From assembly GCF_001499855.1 (NCBI RefSeq), contig NZ_LQIK01000012.1, forward strand, positions 124,001-188,000: a stretch of 64,000 bases of DNA. The letters are read 5' to 3'. Shown here one piece after another: positions 1 through 8,424 of this stretch. The position numbers and the translations under genes were made by a program. The first letter of the stretch is position 1, and each line of letters opens with the position of its first letter. Below the pieces are notes generated by a model. The model worked only from the letters and a program-made list of their open reading frames with translations. It made no database searches and was not told the DNA's origin. Source of the stretch: Mycobacterium sp. GA-0227b. Lineage in GTDB: Bacteria; Actinomycetota; Actinomycetes; Mycobacteriales; Mycobacteriaceae.

Positions 1-1223
1 TGGTGTTGTCGTCGGTCGTCGGCCGGTACGCCCGCACCGCAGCCGCGCTGATCCTCGTCGGCGCGGTCAACGCCGTGCTGGCGGTGACGATGACTCTGGC
101 GATGGCGGCCACCGGCTTTGGGCTCGTCGACACCGCGGCGATGTGCCTCGGTGTCACCGGGGTGGCCATGGTGTTCGGCGCGGTGGCTGCCGTCACCGCA
201 CAGCTGTGGCGACAAGCGCGCACCGCGACCGGCGCAGCGATGGCGACGCTGGCGGTCGCTGCCCTGGTGCGCGGCATCGGTGACGTCATCGACAACTCGG
301 GCAGCGTGCTGAGTTGGTTCTCCCCGGTTGCATGGGCGCAACAGATGCGCTCCTTCGTCGATCTGCGGTGGTGGCCGTTCGCCCTACTGGTCGCATTGAC
401 CGTGGCCCTGATGGCGCTGACCGCCGTGCTGGAGAGCAGACGCCAGTACGACGACGGCACCCTGCCGTCCACCGGCGAGCGCCCCGACGCCCGTCCGATC
501 ACGGGCGTGCTGGCCCTGCACCTGACGCTGCAACGCGGCCAGACCGTCGGCTGGACGATCGGACTGTTCCTGGGCGGACTTGCATTCGGGTCGATGACGA
601 AGTCGCTGCTCGACGCGGCGGAAAACAACGAGATGATCCAGCGGGTCATCGCCCAGCAGGGCACCGACAGCGTCCACACCACCATGACGCAGTTCCTCGC
701 GGCGGCGGCGAGCGCGTACGTCGTCGGCGCGGTGCTGCGGGTGTACGCAGACGAGGTCAAAGGGTTCGGCGAGGCGGTGTTGGCCGGCTCGGTGTCGCGG
801 TGGCACTGGCTGTCGACGGCCGTCGGCTCGGCGCTGCTGGGCTCGACCGTGCTGATGGTGGCCGCCGGTCTCGGCAACGGGCTGGGCGCGGGCATCACGG
901 TCGGTGAACCGGCCACCGTGCTGCGGCTGACCCTGGCCGGGTTGGCCTTCGTGCCCGCCATGGCGGTGATGGCAGGGATCGCCGCCCTCGCCGTCGCAGT
1001 GCGGCGACCCTGGATCGGCTGGCTGGCGGTGGCGTTCGTCGTCGTCTCGCTGTATCTCGGAGCGCTGTTGCGCTTGCCGCAGTGGCTGATCGACCTCTCG
1101 CCGGTCGGGCGCACCACCGCGCCGATGGACTACCCGGTCACCGCGCTGGCCGTGATGGTCGTCGTCGCAGGGGCCCTGATGTTGATCGCGGGCGCGTTGT
1201 ACCGCCGGCGCGACGTGGTCTGA
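1..1223 (+). CDS. ABC exporter permease, tetronasin-type (5' end cut by window edge)
   Basis: About 406 residues are visible and the frame is open to the left edge, so the start lies outside the window. The protein is almost wholly hydrophobic, with long Ala/Val/Leu membrane segments throughout and a final segment followed by a short basic tail (YRRRDVV). It resembles the large permease of mycobacterial tetronasin/multidrug efflux ABC systems (the M. tuberculosis Rv1217c type, about 548 aa), so roughly 140 N-terminal residues are probably missing. The ATPase partner would lie upstream, outside the window. Followed 15 bp later by a methyltransferase-like membrane protein. Role in drug or lipid export is inferred from the family. 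Confidence 0.75.
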   Translation, partial: VLSSVVGRYARTAAALILVGAVNAVLAVTMTLAMAATGFGLVDTAAMCLGVTGVAMVFGAVAAVTAQLWRQARTATGAAMATLAVAALVRGIGDVIDNSGSVLSWFSPVAWAQQMRSFVDLRWWPFALLVALTVALMALTAVLESRRQYDDGTLPSTGERPDARPITGVLALHLTLQRGQTVGWTIGLFLGGLAFGSMTKSLLDAAENNEMIQRVIAQQGTDSVHTTMTQFLAAAASAYVVGAVLRVYADEVKGFGEAVLAGSVSRWHWLSTAVGSALLGSTVLMVAAGLGNGLGAGITVGEPATVLRLTLAGLAFVPAMAVMAGIAALAVAVRRPWIGWLAVAFVVVSLYLGALLRLPQWLIDLSPVGRTTAPMDYPVTALAVMVVVAGALMLIAGALYRRRDVV

Positions 1224-1238
1224 GGACTAGGAGGAACC

Positions 1239-1913
1239 GTGAAGGTCGCTCTTCAACTACTGGCGTCGACGCTCGGGGCAATCCTGTTCATGGGTGTGGT
1301 GCTGTTCTTGCCCGCAGGGACGTTCGACTATTGGCAGGCATGGGTTTTCATCGCCGTTTTCCTCGTCGGCACCATGGTGCCGACCGTGTACCTGGCGGTG
1401 AAGTATCCCGAAGCCTTACAGCGTCGCATGACATCAGGGCCCTGGGCGGAGACCCGGCCGGCGCAAAAGCTGATCACGGTCGGCATCATCGTGTCGGTTG
1501 TCGCCGTCGGGGTCCTCAGTGCCCTTGACTATCGCTTCGGTTGGTCGACGGTGCCGACTGCGGTTGTCGTGATCGGCAACGTACTGGTATTGGCGGGCCT
1601 GGGCTTGTCCGAGCTGGTGGTGATCCAGAACAACTATGCCGCAGCGACGATCACCGTCGAGGATGAGCAACCGGTCGTGTCGACGGGTCTGTACGGCGTT
1701 GTGCGGCATCCGATGTACGCCGGGGCGCTGATCATGACGTTGGGCATGCCACTTGCCCTGGGCTCGTACTGGAGCTTGCTCATGGTGATTCCGGGCGCCC
1801 TCGTCTTCGCAGCCCGCATCATCGACGAGGAGAAGGCGTTGCGAGAGGAACTCCACGGGTACAGCGAGTACACCGAGAAAGTGCACTACCGCCTGGTGCC
1901 GGGGGTGTGGTGA
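1239..1913 (+). CDS. Isoprenylcysteine-methyltransferase-like membrane protein, copy 1
   Basis: 224 aa with about five membrane segments. The C-terminal half carries the VRHPMYAG motif and a downstream E-E pair (DEEKALREEL), typical of the ICMT/PEMT membrane methyltransferase superfamily, which binds S-adenosylmethionine at the membrane face. The GTG start is preceded by a strong AGGAGG at 1229-1234. It follows the ABC permease closely and probably shares its transcript. The next gene is a clear paralogue 2 bp downstream. The substrate is unknown; isoprenylcysteine methylation is not expected in mycobacteria, so a lipid or small-molecule substrate is likelier. Family assignment is good, function is not established. 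Confidence 0.8.
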   Translation: MKVALQLLASTLGAILFMGVVLFLPAGTFDYWQAWVFIAVFLVGTMVPTVYLAVKYPEALQRRMTSGPWAETRPAQKLITVGIIVSVVAVGVLSALDYRFGWSTVPTAVVVIGNVLVLAGLGLSELVVIQNNYAAATITVEDEQPVVSTGLYGVVRHPMYAGALIMTLGMPLALGSYWSLLMVIPGALVFAARIIDEEKALREELHGYSEYTEKVHYRLVPGVW

Positions 1914-1915
1914 CG

Positions 1916-2590
1916 ATGAAAACCACTGTCCAGGCAATAGTTACGTCTCTTGCCGGCTTCATCGTGTTCGGCCTCCTGGTGTTCGGCCCTGCGGGTACGT
2001 TCGACTACTGGCGCGGTTGGGCGTTCATTGCGGTGTTCGCCACGGCCACCCTGATACCGAGCGGCTATCTGGCAAAACGGAATCCGGAGGCGCTGCGCCG
2101 TCGTATGCAAGCGGGCCCGCAAGCTGAGACACGACCCCTGCAGAAACTCATCATCGCCATCGCCTTCATCTCGATGGCCGCCATGATCGCGGTGAGCGCG
2201 CTGGACTTCCGCTTCGGATGGTCGTCGGTGCCCGCCGTCGTTTCGGTGGCCGGACTTGTCCTCGTCGCAAGCGGGCTCACCATCGCGATGCTGGTGACCA
2301 TTCAGAATGGTTATGCCGCAGCAAATGTCACCGTCGAGTCGGGTCAACAGCTGTCATCCACCGGCTGGTATGGATTCGTCCGGCACCCGATGTACTTCGG
2401 CAATGTGATCCTGATGGCCGGCGTGCCGCTCGCGCTGGGCTCCTGGTGGGGTTTGGTGTTCGTCCCCGTCGGCCTCGCGATCCTCGTACTTCGAATCGGC
2501 GACGAGGAGGCTCTACTCAAACGAGACCTGGCCGGCTACCGCGAGTACATGCAGAAGGTGCGCTACCGTTTGGTGCCCTACGTCTGGTGA
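1916..2590 (+). CDS. Isoprenylcysteine-methyltransferase-like membrane protein, copy 2
   Basis: 224 aa, colinear with the preceding protein: both begin MK, share PAGTFDYW near residue 25, a SALD-FRFGW-type segment mid-protein, the VRHPMY motif and the ending YRLVP-VW. The ATG at 1916 is chosen over an in-frame GTG at 1907 because it aligns exactly with the paralogue's start and sits 2 bp after that gene's stop, implying translational coupling. Same ICMT/PEMT-type fold with several membrane helices. A tandem gene duplication is evident; whether the two act as a heteromer or on different substrates cannot be told. Confidence 0.8.
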   Translation: MKTTVQAIVTSLAGFIVFGLLVFGPAGTFDYWRGWAFIAVFATATLIPSGYLAKRNPEALRRRMQAGPQAETRPLQKLIIAIAFISMAAMIAVSALDFRFGWSSVPAVVSVAGLVLVASGLTIAMLVTIQNGYAAANVTVESGQQLSSTGWYGFVRHPMYFGNVILMAGVPLALGSWWGLVFVPVGLAILVLRIGDEEALLKRDLAGYREYMQKVRYRLVPYVW

Positions 2591-2641
2591 AGTTTGGTGG
2601 TCCGCCCGGCGCAAGCGGAAGCACCGGCTCATAATGCCGCT

Positions 2642-3226
2642 GTGGAACTGCTGACCGGGCTGGGACTGGCGACAGCCGCGGGACTCAACGCCTACATCCC
2701 GCTGCTGGCGCTCGGCCTGCTGTCCCGGTTCACCGACCTCGTCACGCTGCCGAGTGGCTGGGCCTGGCTCGAGAACGGCTGGGTGATGGCGATCGTCGCG
2801 GTGTTGCTGGTGATCGAGATCGTCGCCGACAAGATCCCGGCCCTCGACAGTGTCAACGACGCCATCCAGACCTTCGTGCGACCGACGGCGGGCGGCATCG
2901 TGTTCGGATCCGGCACCGCCGCACAGACCTCGGCGGTCGCCGACCCCGGCGCGTTCGCGCAGTCCGGGCAGTGGATACCGGTGGCAATCGGGGTCGTCGT
3001 GGCCCTGGTCGTGTCGCTGACGAAATCCGCGGTGCGACCCGCCGCCAACGTCGCGACAGCGGGTGCCGCCGCGCCGGTGCTCAGTACCGTCGAGGACGGC
3101 GTGAGCGTCGGCCTGGTCTTTCTGGCAATCGTGCTGCCGGTGCTGGTGTTGGTGGCCGTGGCGCTGCTCGTGTGGGCGGCGGTCCGGCTGGTGCGGCGAC
3201 GACGGCGCAACACCGCAGCAAGTTGA
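2642..3226 (+). CDS. DUF4126 family membrane protein
   Basis: 194 aa from the GTG at 2642. The N-terminus (ELLTGLGLATAAGLNAYIP) is the usual beginning of the DUF4126 family, which fixes the start, although the frame is open further upstream to 2594. A CATAAT -10-like hexamer at 2630-2635 lies 6 bases before the GTG, so the transcript may be leaderless. The protein has four or five hydrophobic segments, ending in a long one followed by a basic Arg-rich tail (RLVRRRRR). No enzymatic motif is visible. Function unknown; members are integral membrane proteins found across bacteria. Confidence 0.8.
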   Translation: MELLTGLGLATAAGLNAYIPLLALGLLSRFTDLVTLPSGWAWLENGWVMAIVAVLLVIEIVADKIPALDSVNDAIQTFVRPTAGGIVFGSGTAAQTSAVADPGAFAQSGQWIPVAIGVVVALVVSLTKSAVRPAANVATAGAAAPVLSTVEDGVSVGLVFLAIVLPVLVLVAVALLVWAAVRLVRRRRRNTAAS

Positions 3227-3232
3227 TTTCGC

Positions 3233-3481
3233 TTATGTGAGCGTGGTGACGTAATGGCCGCCGGAGAAGATGTCGATGTAGCTGTTGCCGCTGATGTCCT
3301 TGTAGGCGCAGGTGGACACCGTCCCCCTTTTTGTGTAGGACCCGCCGGCGGCCTTGCATTCGCTCTTGATGGTCTTGTCCGAGAGCTTCTCGGCGTGCGC
3401 GGCCGGGGCGGTCGTGCTCATCAGCGCGCCGACGGCGATGGCGCCGGCGGCGATGGCGGCCGTAATGCTGGTGCGTCTCAT
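3233..3481 (-). CDS. Small secreted protein, function unknown
   Basis: 82 aa. A typical signal peptide (basic MRRTS, Ala/Gly-rich core, APAAHA cleavage region near residue 30) precedes a mature domain of about 50 residues with two cysteines that could form one disulfide. The ATG at 3481 is favoured over an in-frame start at 3574 because AGGAGA lies just upstream and the signal peptide begins there. It converges with the DUF4126 gene, leaving only 6 bp between stops. I do not recognise the mature domain (SECKAAGGSYTKRG region). Confidence 0.7.
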   Translation of the reverse strand: MRRTSITAAIAAGAIAVGALMSTTAPAAHAEKLSDKTIKSECKAAGGSYTKRGTVSTCAYKDISGNSYIDIFSGGHYVTTLT

Positions 3482-3629
3482 CGTGCTGTCTCCTGTGTTC
3501 GTGGCCTCGTTGGCCGTGGTGATCGAACCAGGGTGAAACACAACCGCATAGCGCATAACGGGGCCGAGACCCAAGGCTGTTGCTGCGTCGTAGGGGTTGC
3601 CTGGCAGGCGGCGGTTAGGGGCCTAGGGG

Positions 3630-4844
3630 CTAGATCCAGACGCCCTTGCCGACCGCGACCACTCCCCCGGCGCTGATCGCGAACCGTTCGCGATCCTTGT
3701 CCAGATCCACCCCGACCATTTCGCCCGGGCCGACGACGACGTTCTTGTCGAGGATCGCGTGGCGCACCACCGCGCCACGGCCGATCCGGGCGCCGGGCAT
3801 GATCACGCTGCCTTCGACGATCGCTCCGTCATCGACGACGACGTTCGACGACAACACCGAATTACGCACGGACGCCGCCGAAACGATGCTGCCCGCGCCC
3901 ACCACCGACTCCTGCGCGGAGCCGCCGTTGACGAACTTCGCCGGCGCGAGCATCTCCGACTCGCCGCGGATGGGCCAGCGCTTGTTGTAGAGGTTGAACA
4001 CCGGGTGCACCGACACCAGGTCCATGTGTGCGTCGTAGAACGCGTCAAGGGTTCCGACGTCGCGCCAGTAGCCATGATCGCGTTCGGTCGCGCCGGGCAC
4101 CTCGTTGTTGCTGAAGTCGTACACCGCCGCCATCCCATCGGCGACCAGACGCGGGATGATGTCGCCGCCCATGTCGTGGTCCGAGTGGTCGTCGTCGGCG
4201 TCGGCGCGGATCGCGTCGATGAGCACCTTGGTGGTGAAGATGTAGTTGCCCATCGACACGAACGTCTGCTCGGGATCGTCGGGCGTGCCCGGCGGGTCGG
4301 CCGGCTTCTCGATGAATCCGCGGATGCGCCCGGACTCGTCGGAGTCGATGCAGCCGAACGCGGTGGCCTCCGCGCGAGGCACCCGGATACCCGCGACCGT
4401 CGCGCCCGCGCCGCTCTCGATGTGGAACTGGACCATCTGCTCGGGGTCCATGCGGTAGACGTGGTCGGCGCCGAACACCACGATGTAGTCCGGGTCCTCG
4501 TCGTAGATGAGGTTCAGCGACTGATAAATCGCGTCGGCGGAGCCGGTGTACCACCGCGGCCCGAGCCGCTGCTGAGCGGGCACGGGCGTGATGTATTCGC
4601 CGGCGAGCCCCGAAAGCCGCCAATTCTGCGAGATGTGCCGGTCGAGCGAATGCGACTTGTATTGCGTCAGCACGCAGATGCGCAGATATCGCGCGTTGAC
4701 CAGATTCGACAGCACGAAATCGATGAGCCGGTAGGCGCCGCCGAAGGGAACAGCGGGCTTGGCCCGATCCGCGGTCAACGGGTAGAGCCGCTTGCCCTCA
4801 CCGCCGGCCAGGACGATGCCCAGCACGTGTGGCAATTCCCTCAT
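3630..4844 (-). CDS. glgC: Glucose-1-phosphate adenylyltransferase
   Basis: 404 aa, full family length. Makes ADP-glucose from glucose 1-phosphate and ATP in the cytosol. Seen: nucleotidyltransferase signature GGEGKRL at 14-20, KPAVPFGG at 29-36, and a C-terminal left-handed beta-helix half with hexapeptide-like repeats ([15 protein letters not shown] onward) that carries allosteric control in this family. It is divergent from glgM across 116 bp. In mycobacteria ADP-glucose feeds GlgM, which makes maltose 1-phosphate for GlgE-dependent alpha-glucan and for methylglucose lipopolysaccharide. Start ATG ([15 protein letters not shown]) agrees with orthologues. Confidence 0.97.
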   Translation of the reverse strand: MRELPHVLGIVLAGGEGKRLYPLTADRAKPAVPFGGAYRLIDFVLSNLVNARYLRICVLTQYKSHSLDRHISQNWRLSGLAGEYITPVPAQQRLGPRWYTGSADAIYQSLNLIYDEDPDYIVVFGADHVYRMDPEQMVQFHIESGAGATVAGIRVPRAEATAFGCIDSDESGRIRGFIEKPADPPGTPDDPEQTFVSMGNYIFTTKVLIDAIRADADDDHSDHDMGGDIIPRLVADGMAAVYDFSNNEVPGATERDHGYWRDVGTLDAFYDAHMDLVSVHPVFNLYNKRWPIRGESEMLAPAKFVNGGSAQESVVGAGSIVSAASVRNSVLSSNVVVDDGAIVEGSVIMPGARIGRGAVVRHAILDKNVVVGPGEMVGVDLDKDRERFAISAGGVVAVGKGVWI

Positions 4845-4946
4845 CCCTCAAACCTATCGGCCGGTTGTGTCCGGGGCCAGGCATTGGTGCGCTGAGTCAG
4901 TCACTCGCGGGCTCGGCACAAGCCTGCGGTGGCCCGCCCCCGTAAC

Positions 4947-4952
4947 TATCGT
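4947..4952 (+). promoter_or_regulatory. -10 box of glgM, probably leaderless
   Basis: TATCGT lies 8 bases before the glgM ATG at 4961, the spacing expected if transcription begins at or beside the start codon. No Shine-Dalgarno sequence is seen. Confidence 0.5.
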
Positions 4953-4960
4953 CTAGGACC

Positions 4961-6142
4961 ATGCGGGTGGCGATGATGACCCGGGAGTATCCACCCGAGG
5001 TTTACGGCGGCGCGGGGGTGCACGTCACCGAGTTGGTCGCTCAGCTGCGCCACCTCTGCGAGGTCGACGTGCACTGCATGGGCGCCCCGCGCCCCGACGC
5101 GATCGTTGCGCAACCCGACCCGGCGCTGCTGGGCGCCAACGCCGCGTTGACCATGCTCTCGGCGGACCTGAACATGGTCAACGCCGCGGCCCAGGCGCAC
5201 GTCGTGCATTCGCACACCTGGTACACCGGGCTGGCAGGACATCTCGCCGGCTTGCTCTACGGCATCCCGCACGTGCTGACCGCCCATTCGCTGGAGCCGA
5301 TGCGGCCGTGGAAGGCCGAACAGCTCGGGGGCGGCTATCGGGTGTCGTCGTGGGTGGAGAAGACGGCCGTTGAGGCCGCCGACGCAGTGATCGCAGTCAG
5401 CTCCGGCATGCGCGACGATGTGTTGCGTACCTATCCCGCACTGGATCCGAACCGGGTCCATGTGGTGCGCAACGGAATCGATACCGAGGTCTGGTATCCC
5501 GCGCCGCCGGAACCGGGCGAGTCGGTGCTGGCCGAGCTCGGGGTCGACCCCACGCGCCCGATCGCGGCCTTCGTCGGGCGGATCACCAGACAGAAGGGCG
5601 TCGCGCATCTCATCGCTGCGGCACACGATTTCGCCCCCGACATCCAACTGGTGTTGTGCGCAGGAGCGCCCGACACCCCCGAGATCGCTGCCGAGGTGAC
5701 CGCGGCTGTTGCCCAACTCTCGCGGGCCCGCGCTGGCGTCTACTGGGTGCGCGAGATGCTTCCGATCGTGAAGATTCGCGAAATACTAACCGCAGCAACA
5801 GTTTTCGTATGCCCTTCGGTCTATGAGCCGTTGGGCATCGTGAACCTCGAAGCGATGGCGTGCGCGACCGCGGTGGTGGCCTCCGATGTCGGCGGTATTC
5901 CGGAGGTGGTGGCCGACGGGAACACCGGGCGGCTGGTGCACTATGACCCGCTGGACCCGACGGGTTACGAGAGCCGGTTGGCCGCGACGGTCAACGAGCT
6001 GGTGGCCGACCCGCAGAAGGCGCGACAGTACGGCAGGGCCGGGCGGCAGCGTTGCATCGACGAGTTCTCCTGGGCGCACATCGCCGAGCAGACGCTGGAG
6101 ATCTACCGCAAGGTGTCCGACAGCGAACTCACTAGCTTGTGA
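4961..6142 (+). CDS. glgM: GT4-family alpha-maltose-1-phosphate synthase (formerly called glycogen synthase)
   Basis: 393 aa GT-B glycosyltransferase. In mycobacteria the enzyme once named GlgA (Rv1212c) uses ADP-glucose and glucose 1-phosphate to make maltose 1-phosphate. Seen: N-terminal YPPEVYGGAGVHV at 10-22 (donor-side glycine loop), and the EX7E pair E289/E297 in YEPLGIVNLEAM. Divergent from glgC, its ADP-glucose supplier. The 3' end overlaps the convergent DUF3117 gene by 11 bp. The start is supported by the promoter spacing and the conserved MRVAMMTREYPPE beginning. Confidence 0.93.
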   Translation: MRVAMMTREYPPEVYGGAGVHVTELVAQLRHLCEVDVHCMGAPRPDAIVAQPDPALLGANAALTMLSADLNMVNAAAQAHVVHSHTWYTGLAGHLAGLLYGIPHVLTAHSLEPMRPWKAEQLGGGYRVSSWVEKTAVEAADAVIAVSSGMRDDVLRTYPALDPNRVHVVRNGIDTEVWYPAPPEPGESVLAELGVDPTRPIAAFVGRITRQKGVAHLIAAAHDFAPDIQLVLCAGAPDTPEIAAEVTAAVAQLSRARAGVYWVREMLPIVKIREILTAATVFVCPSVYEPLGIVNLEAMACATAVVASDVGGIPEVVADGNTGRLVHYDPLDPTGYESRLAATVNELVADPQKARQYGRAGRQRCIDEFSWAHIAEQTLEIYRKVSDSELTSL

Positions 6143-6299
6143 CGTTCTTAAGCTCGTCCCCGAGCGCGGCGGCTTCGTCGGGAGTGAGCTCGACGACCAG
6201 TCGCCCGCCGCCTTCCAGTGGTACCCGCATCACGATGCCGCGCCCCTCCTTGGTTGCTTCCAGTGGACCGTCGCCGGTCCGGGGCTTCATCGCCGCCAT
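6132..6299 (-). CDS. DUF3117 small protein
   Basis: 55 aa, beginning MAAMKPRTGDGPLEATKEGR, the invariant start of the actinobacterial DUF3117 family. GGAGGG lies upstream of the ATG. Small, soluble, with an acidic C-terminal helix (LTPDEAAALGDELKN). The last codons overlap the 3' end of glgM on the other strand by 11 bp. Function unknown; conserved at this same position beside tagA and glgM in mycobacteria. Confidence 0.88.
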   Translation of the reverse strand: MAAMKPRTGDGPLEATKEGRGIVMRVPLEGGGRLVVELTPDEAAALGDELKNVTS

Positions 6300-6411
6300 C
6301 GAGTGCTCCCTCCACATGAGCCGGCCCACTGCGGGCTCGGTCGGGGCCGAGTCTGCCCACCCGTTTGACAGCTCCCGGCACTGAACTGCTACTGAACGCC
6401 CCTATTGTTCC

Positions 6412-7077
6412 CTATCGGCGGTGTTCGGTGTGCAAAGACCCGGCTATGGCCGTCTTCGGAGACGGCGGCGACGTCGCCGGCACCCAGCAGTCGGCAGTGT
6501 GGTCGTCGACCATTCCGGTGGCCTGCATCAAGGCGTAGGCGGTCGTCGGCCCGACGAAGCGGAACCCGCGACGCTTCAGTTCCTTGGCCATCGCGGTCGA
6601 CTCCGGGGTGACCGCCGGAACGTCGGCGACGCCGGCGGGCCGCGCCCGGGGCGGCGGCGCGAACGACCACAACAACTCGGCGAGCTCGACCCCGGCATCG
6701 GCGAGGGCGGCGGCGGCCCGCGCGTTGGCGATGGTGGCCTCGATCTTTGCGCGGTTGCGCACGATCCCGGCGTCGGCCATCAACCGCGCGATGTCGCGTT
6801 CGGTATAGCGGGCGATGCGCTCGACGTCGAAGCCGTGAAAGGCGCGCCGGAAGTTCTCCCGCTTGCGCAGGATCACCAGCCACGACAGCCCGCTCTGGAA
6901 CGCTTCGAGGCTGACCCGTTCGAACAGGGCGGCCGAGTCGCGCAGCGGTCGCCCCCACTCGGTGTCGTGATAGTCGCGATAGAGCACGAAATCGGCGGGC
7001 GCGAGCCGTGATTCGTCGATCCAGGCGCACCGGATGCGACCGTCGGATGCGGCGGCGAGCTCCGTCGCGGCGGTCAT
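6412..7077 (-). CDS. tagA: DNA-3-methyladenine glycosylase I
   Basis: 221 aa. Removes 3-methyladenine from alkylated DNA as the first step of base excision repair. Seen: the Tag zinc-ligand set C17 (IRCAW), H37 (DYHDTEWG), H193 and C197 (DDHTADCW), plus the family motif FQSGLSW and the helix-rich core. Overlaps the upstream DivIVA-like gene by 4 bp (ATGA), so the two are translationally coupled. Slightly extended C-terminus compared with E. coli Tag. Confidence 0.95.
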   Translation of the reverse strand: MTAATELAAASDGRIRCAWIDESRLAPADFVLYRDYHDTEWGRPLRDSAALFERVSLEAFQSGLSWLVILRKRENFRRAFHGFDVERIARYTERDIARLMADAGIVRNRAKIEATIANARAAAALADAGVELAELLWSFAPPPRARPAGVADVPAVTPESTAMAKELKRRGFRFVGPTTAYALMQATGMVDDHTADCWVPATSPPSPKTAIAGSLHTEHRR

Positions 7078-7433
7078 GATTCCGCCCCTTCCTCAGATGG
7101 CAGCGCGTGCGCGCCACCCTCGACGGGCTCGTCGTCATCGATGCCGTGGGTCGCCCGCAGCGTGGCGAGCTGGCCACGAAGCTGGTCGAGCTCCTGGCCC
7201 AACCGGTCGAGCACCCAGTCCACCTCGCTGGTCTTGTAGCCGCGCAGCGTCTGGGTGAACTTGACCGCGTCGACGTCGGCGCCCGTCACACCCGAGGCGG
7301 GCAACACCGTGGCGGTGGTGTCGCGCGGCAGGGGCGGCAGCGGTTCACCGCGGCCGAACAGCACGCTGCCCACGGCGAACAACACCACAGCGATCAGCAC
7401 CAGCACGACCAGATACAGCAGAACCAGGGTCAC
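7074..7433 (-). CDS. Membrane-anchored DivIVA-domain protein
   Basis: 119 aa. Residues 1-26 form one strong membrane helix (LVLLYLVVLVLIAVVLFAVG). Residues about 55-90 hold a DivIVA-type segment (VKFTQTLRGYKTSEVDWVLDRL), followed by a short coiled coil and an acidic tail. DivIVA-domain proteins position envelope synthesis or division factors at curved membranes; the exact job of this small one (Rv1209 type) is not known. Overlaps tagA by 4 bp and lies 40 bp after the gpgS stop, so it may be part of the folP2-gpgS-tagA operon. Confidence 0.8.
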   Translation of the reverse strand: MTLVLLYLVVLVLIAVVLFAVGSVLFGRGEPLPPLPRDTTATVLPASGVTGADVDAVKFTQTLRGYKTSEVDWVLDRLGQELDQLRGQLATLRATHGIDDDEPVEGGAHALPSEEGAES

Positions 7434-7473
7434 GCTGTCGATACTGCCTCAGGCGTGCGACAAAAGCGGCCGA

Positions 7474-8424
7474 CTACCCGCGCGGGCGCAGCGTCGCCAT
7501 CGGCGGGCGGTCGGTGAGCGACACCGGCGAGGTCCGCGGCGTGTAGTCGTCGCCGTCGGCGAAGAACTGCGTGAGCCCGACGCCGGAGTCGGGCACGCCG
7601 CAGCGGGACAACAGCGTCGCGATGACCTGCCTGCTCATCGTGGCCAGCTCGGTGAGCGACCGGTTGCGGTGCGTCCGCACGCCGAGGTTGACCTGCGCGA
7701 TTCCATCCAGCCCGAGACGGTCGTAGGCGTCGATGAGCAGGCCGATCTCCACGCCGTACCCCGGCGCGAACGGTACGGACGTCAACAGCTCACGGGTGCC
7801 GGCGTACTCACCGCCCAGGGGTTGCAGGATGCAGCTGAGCTCGGGGCGCAGCGAGGCGAGCAGCGGCCGGGCCACCAGCTCGGTGACGCGCCCGCCACCG
7901 TTGGCGTCCTGGCTGCCGCTGACCTTGAGCGGCCTGCGGTAGAAGCCCTTGACCAGGTGCACCCCGTCGGCGGTGAGCAGCGGGCCGACGAGCTTGGGCA
8001 CGAACATCGGGTCGGGGTCGATCAGGTCGGAGTCGACGAACACCACGATGTCGCCGGTGGTCGCGGCCAGTGAACGCCACAGCACCTCGCCCTTTCCGGG
8101 CTGCGGGGCCACCTCGGGCAGCGCGACTTCCCGGCTGACCACCCGGGCCCCGGCGGCCAGCGCGCGGATCTCGGTATCGTCGGTCGATCCCGAATCGAGC
8201 ACGATCAGCTCGTCGACCAGCCCGCCCATCAACGGCGCGATGCTTTCGACGACGCTGCCGACGGTCTCCTCCTCGTTCAACGCCGGCAACACCACCGAGA
8301 TGGTGCGGCCGTTCTTGGCGGCTTCGAGTTCGGCGATGCTCCACGCCGGCCGGTTCCAGCTACGGTCGGCCAGCCACTGTCCAGTACGGACCGCGGCGCC
8401 GGGCAGTTCCGGAGTGAGTGTCAT
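7474..8424 (-). CDS. gpgS: Glucosyl-3-phosphoglycerate synthase
   Basis: 316 aa GT81-family enzyme. Transfers glucose from UDP- or ADP-glucose to 3-phosphoglycerate, the first committed step of methylglucose lipopolysaccharide synthesis. Seen: GT-A start VVLPALNEEETVGSVV at about 44-59, a nucleotide-sugar metal motif DSD at 131-133, and an acceptor region ending GVRTHRNRSL. The ATG at 8424 overlaps the folP2 stop by 4 bp, which sets the start; the open frame continues upstream only because it runs through folP2 out of frame. Nearby glgC could supply ADP-glucose. Confidence 0.95.
   Translation of the reverse strand: MTLTPELPGAAVRTGQWLADRSWNRPAWSIAELEAAKNGRTISVVLPALNEEETVGSVVESIAPLMGGLVDELIVLDSGSTDDTEIRALAAGARVVSREVALPEVAPQPGKGEVLWRSLAATTGDIVVFVDSDLIDPDPMFVPKLVGPLLTADGVHLVKGFYRRPLKVSGSQDANGGGRVTELVARPLLASLRPELSCILQPLGGEYAGTRELLTSVPFAPGYGVEIGLLIDAYDRLGLDGIAQVNLGVRTHRNRSLTELATMSRQVIATLLSRCGVPDSGVGLTQFFADGDDYTPRTSPVSLTDRPPMATLRPRG

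Noticed and set aside
1907..1909. GTG start for the second methyltransferase-like gene
   Set aside because: The ATG at 1916 aligns exactly with the paralogue's start.
2594..2641. Upstream extension of the DUF4126 protein
   Set aside because: Family proteins start at ELLTGLG, and a -10 box is placed for GTG 2642.
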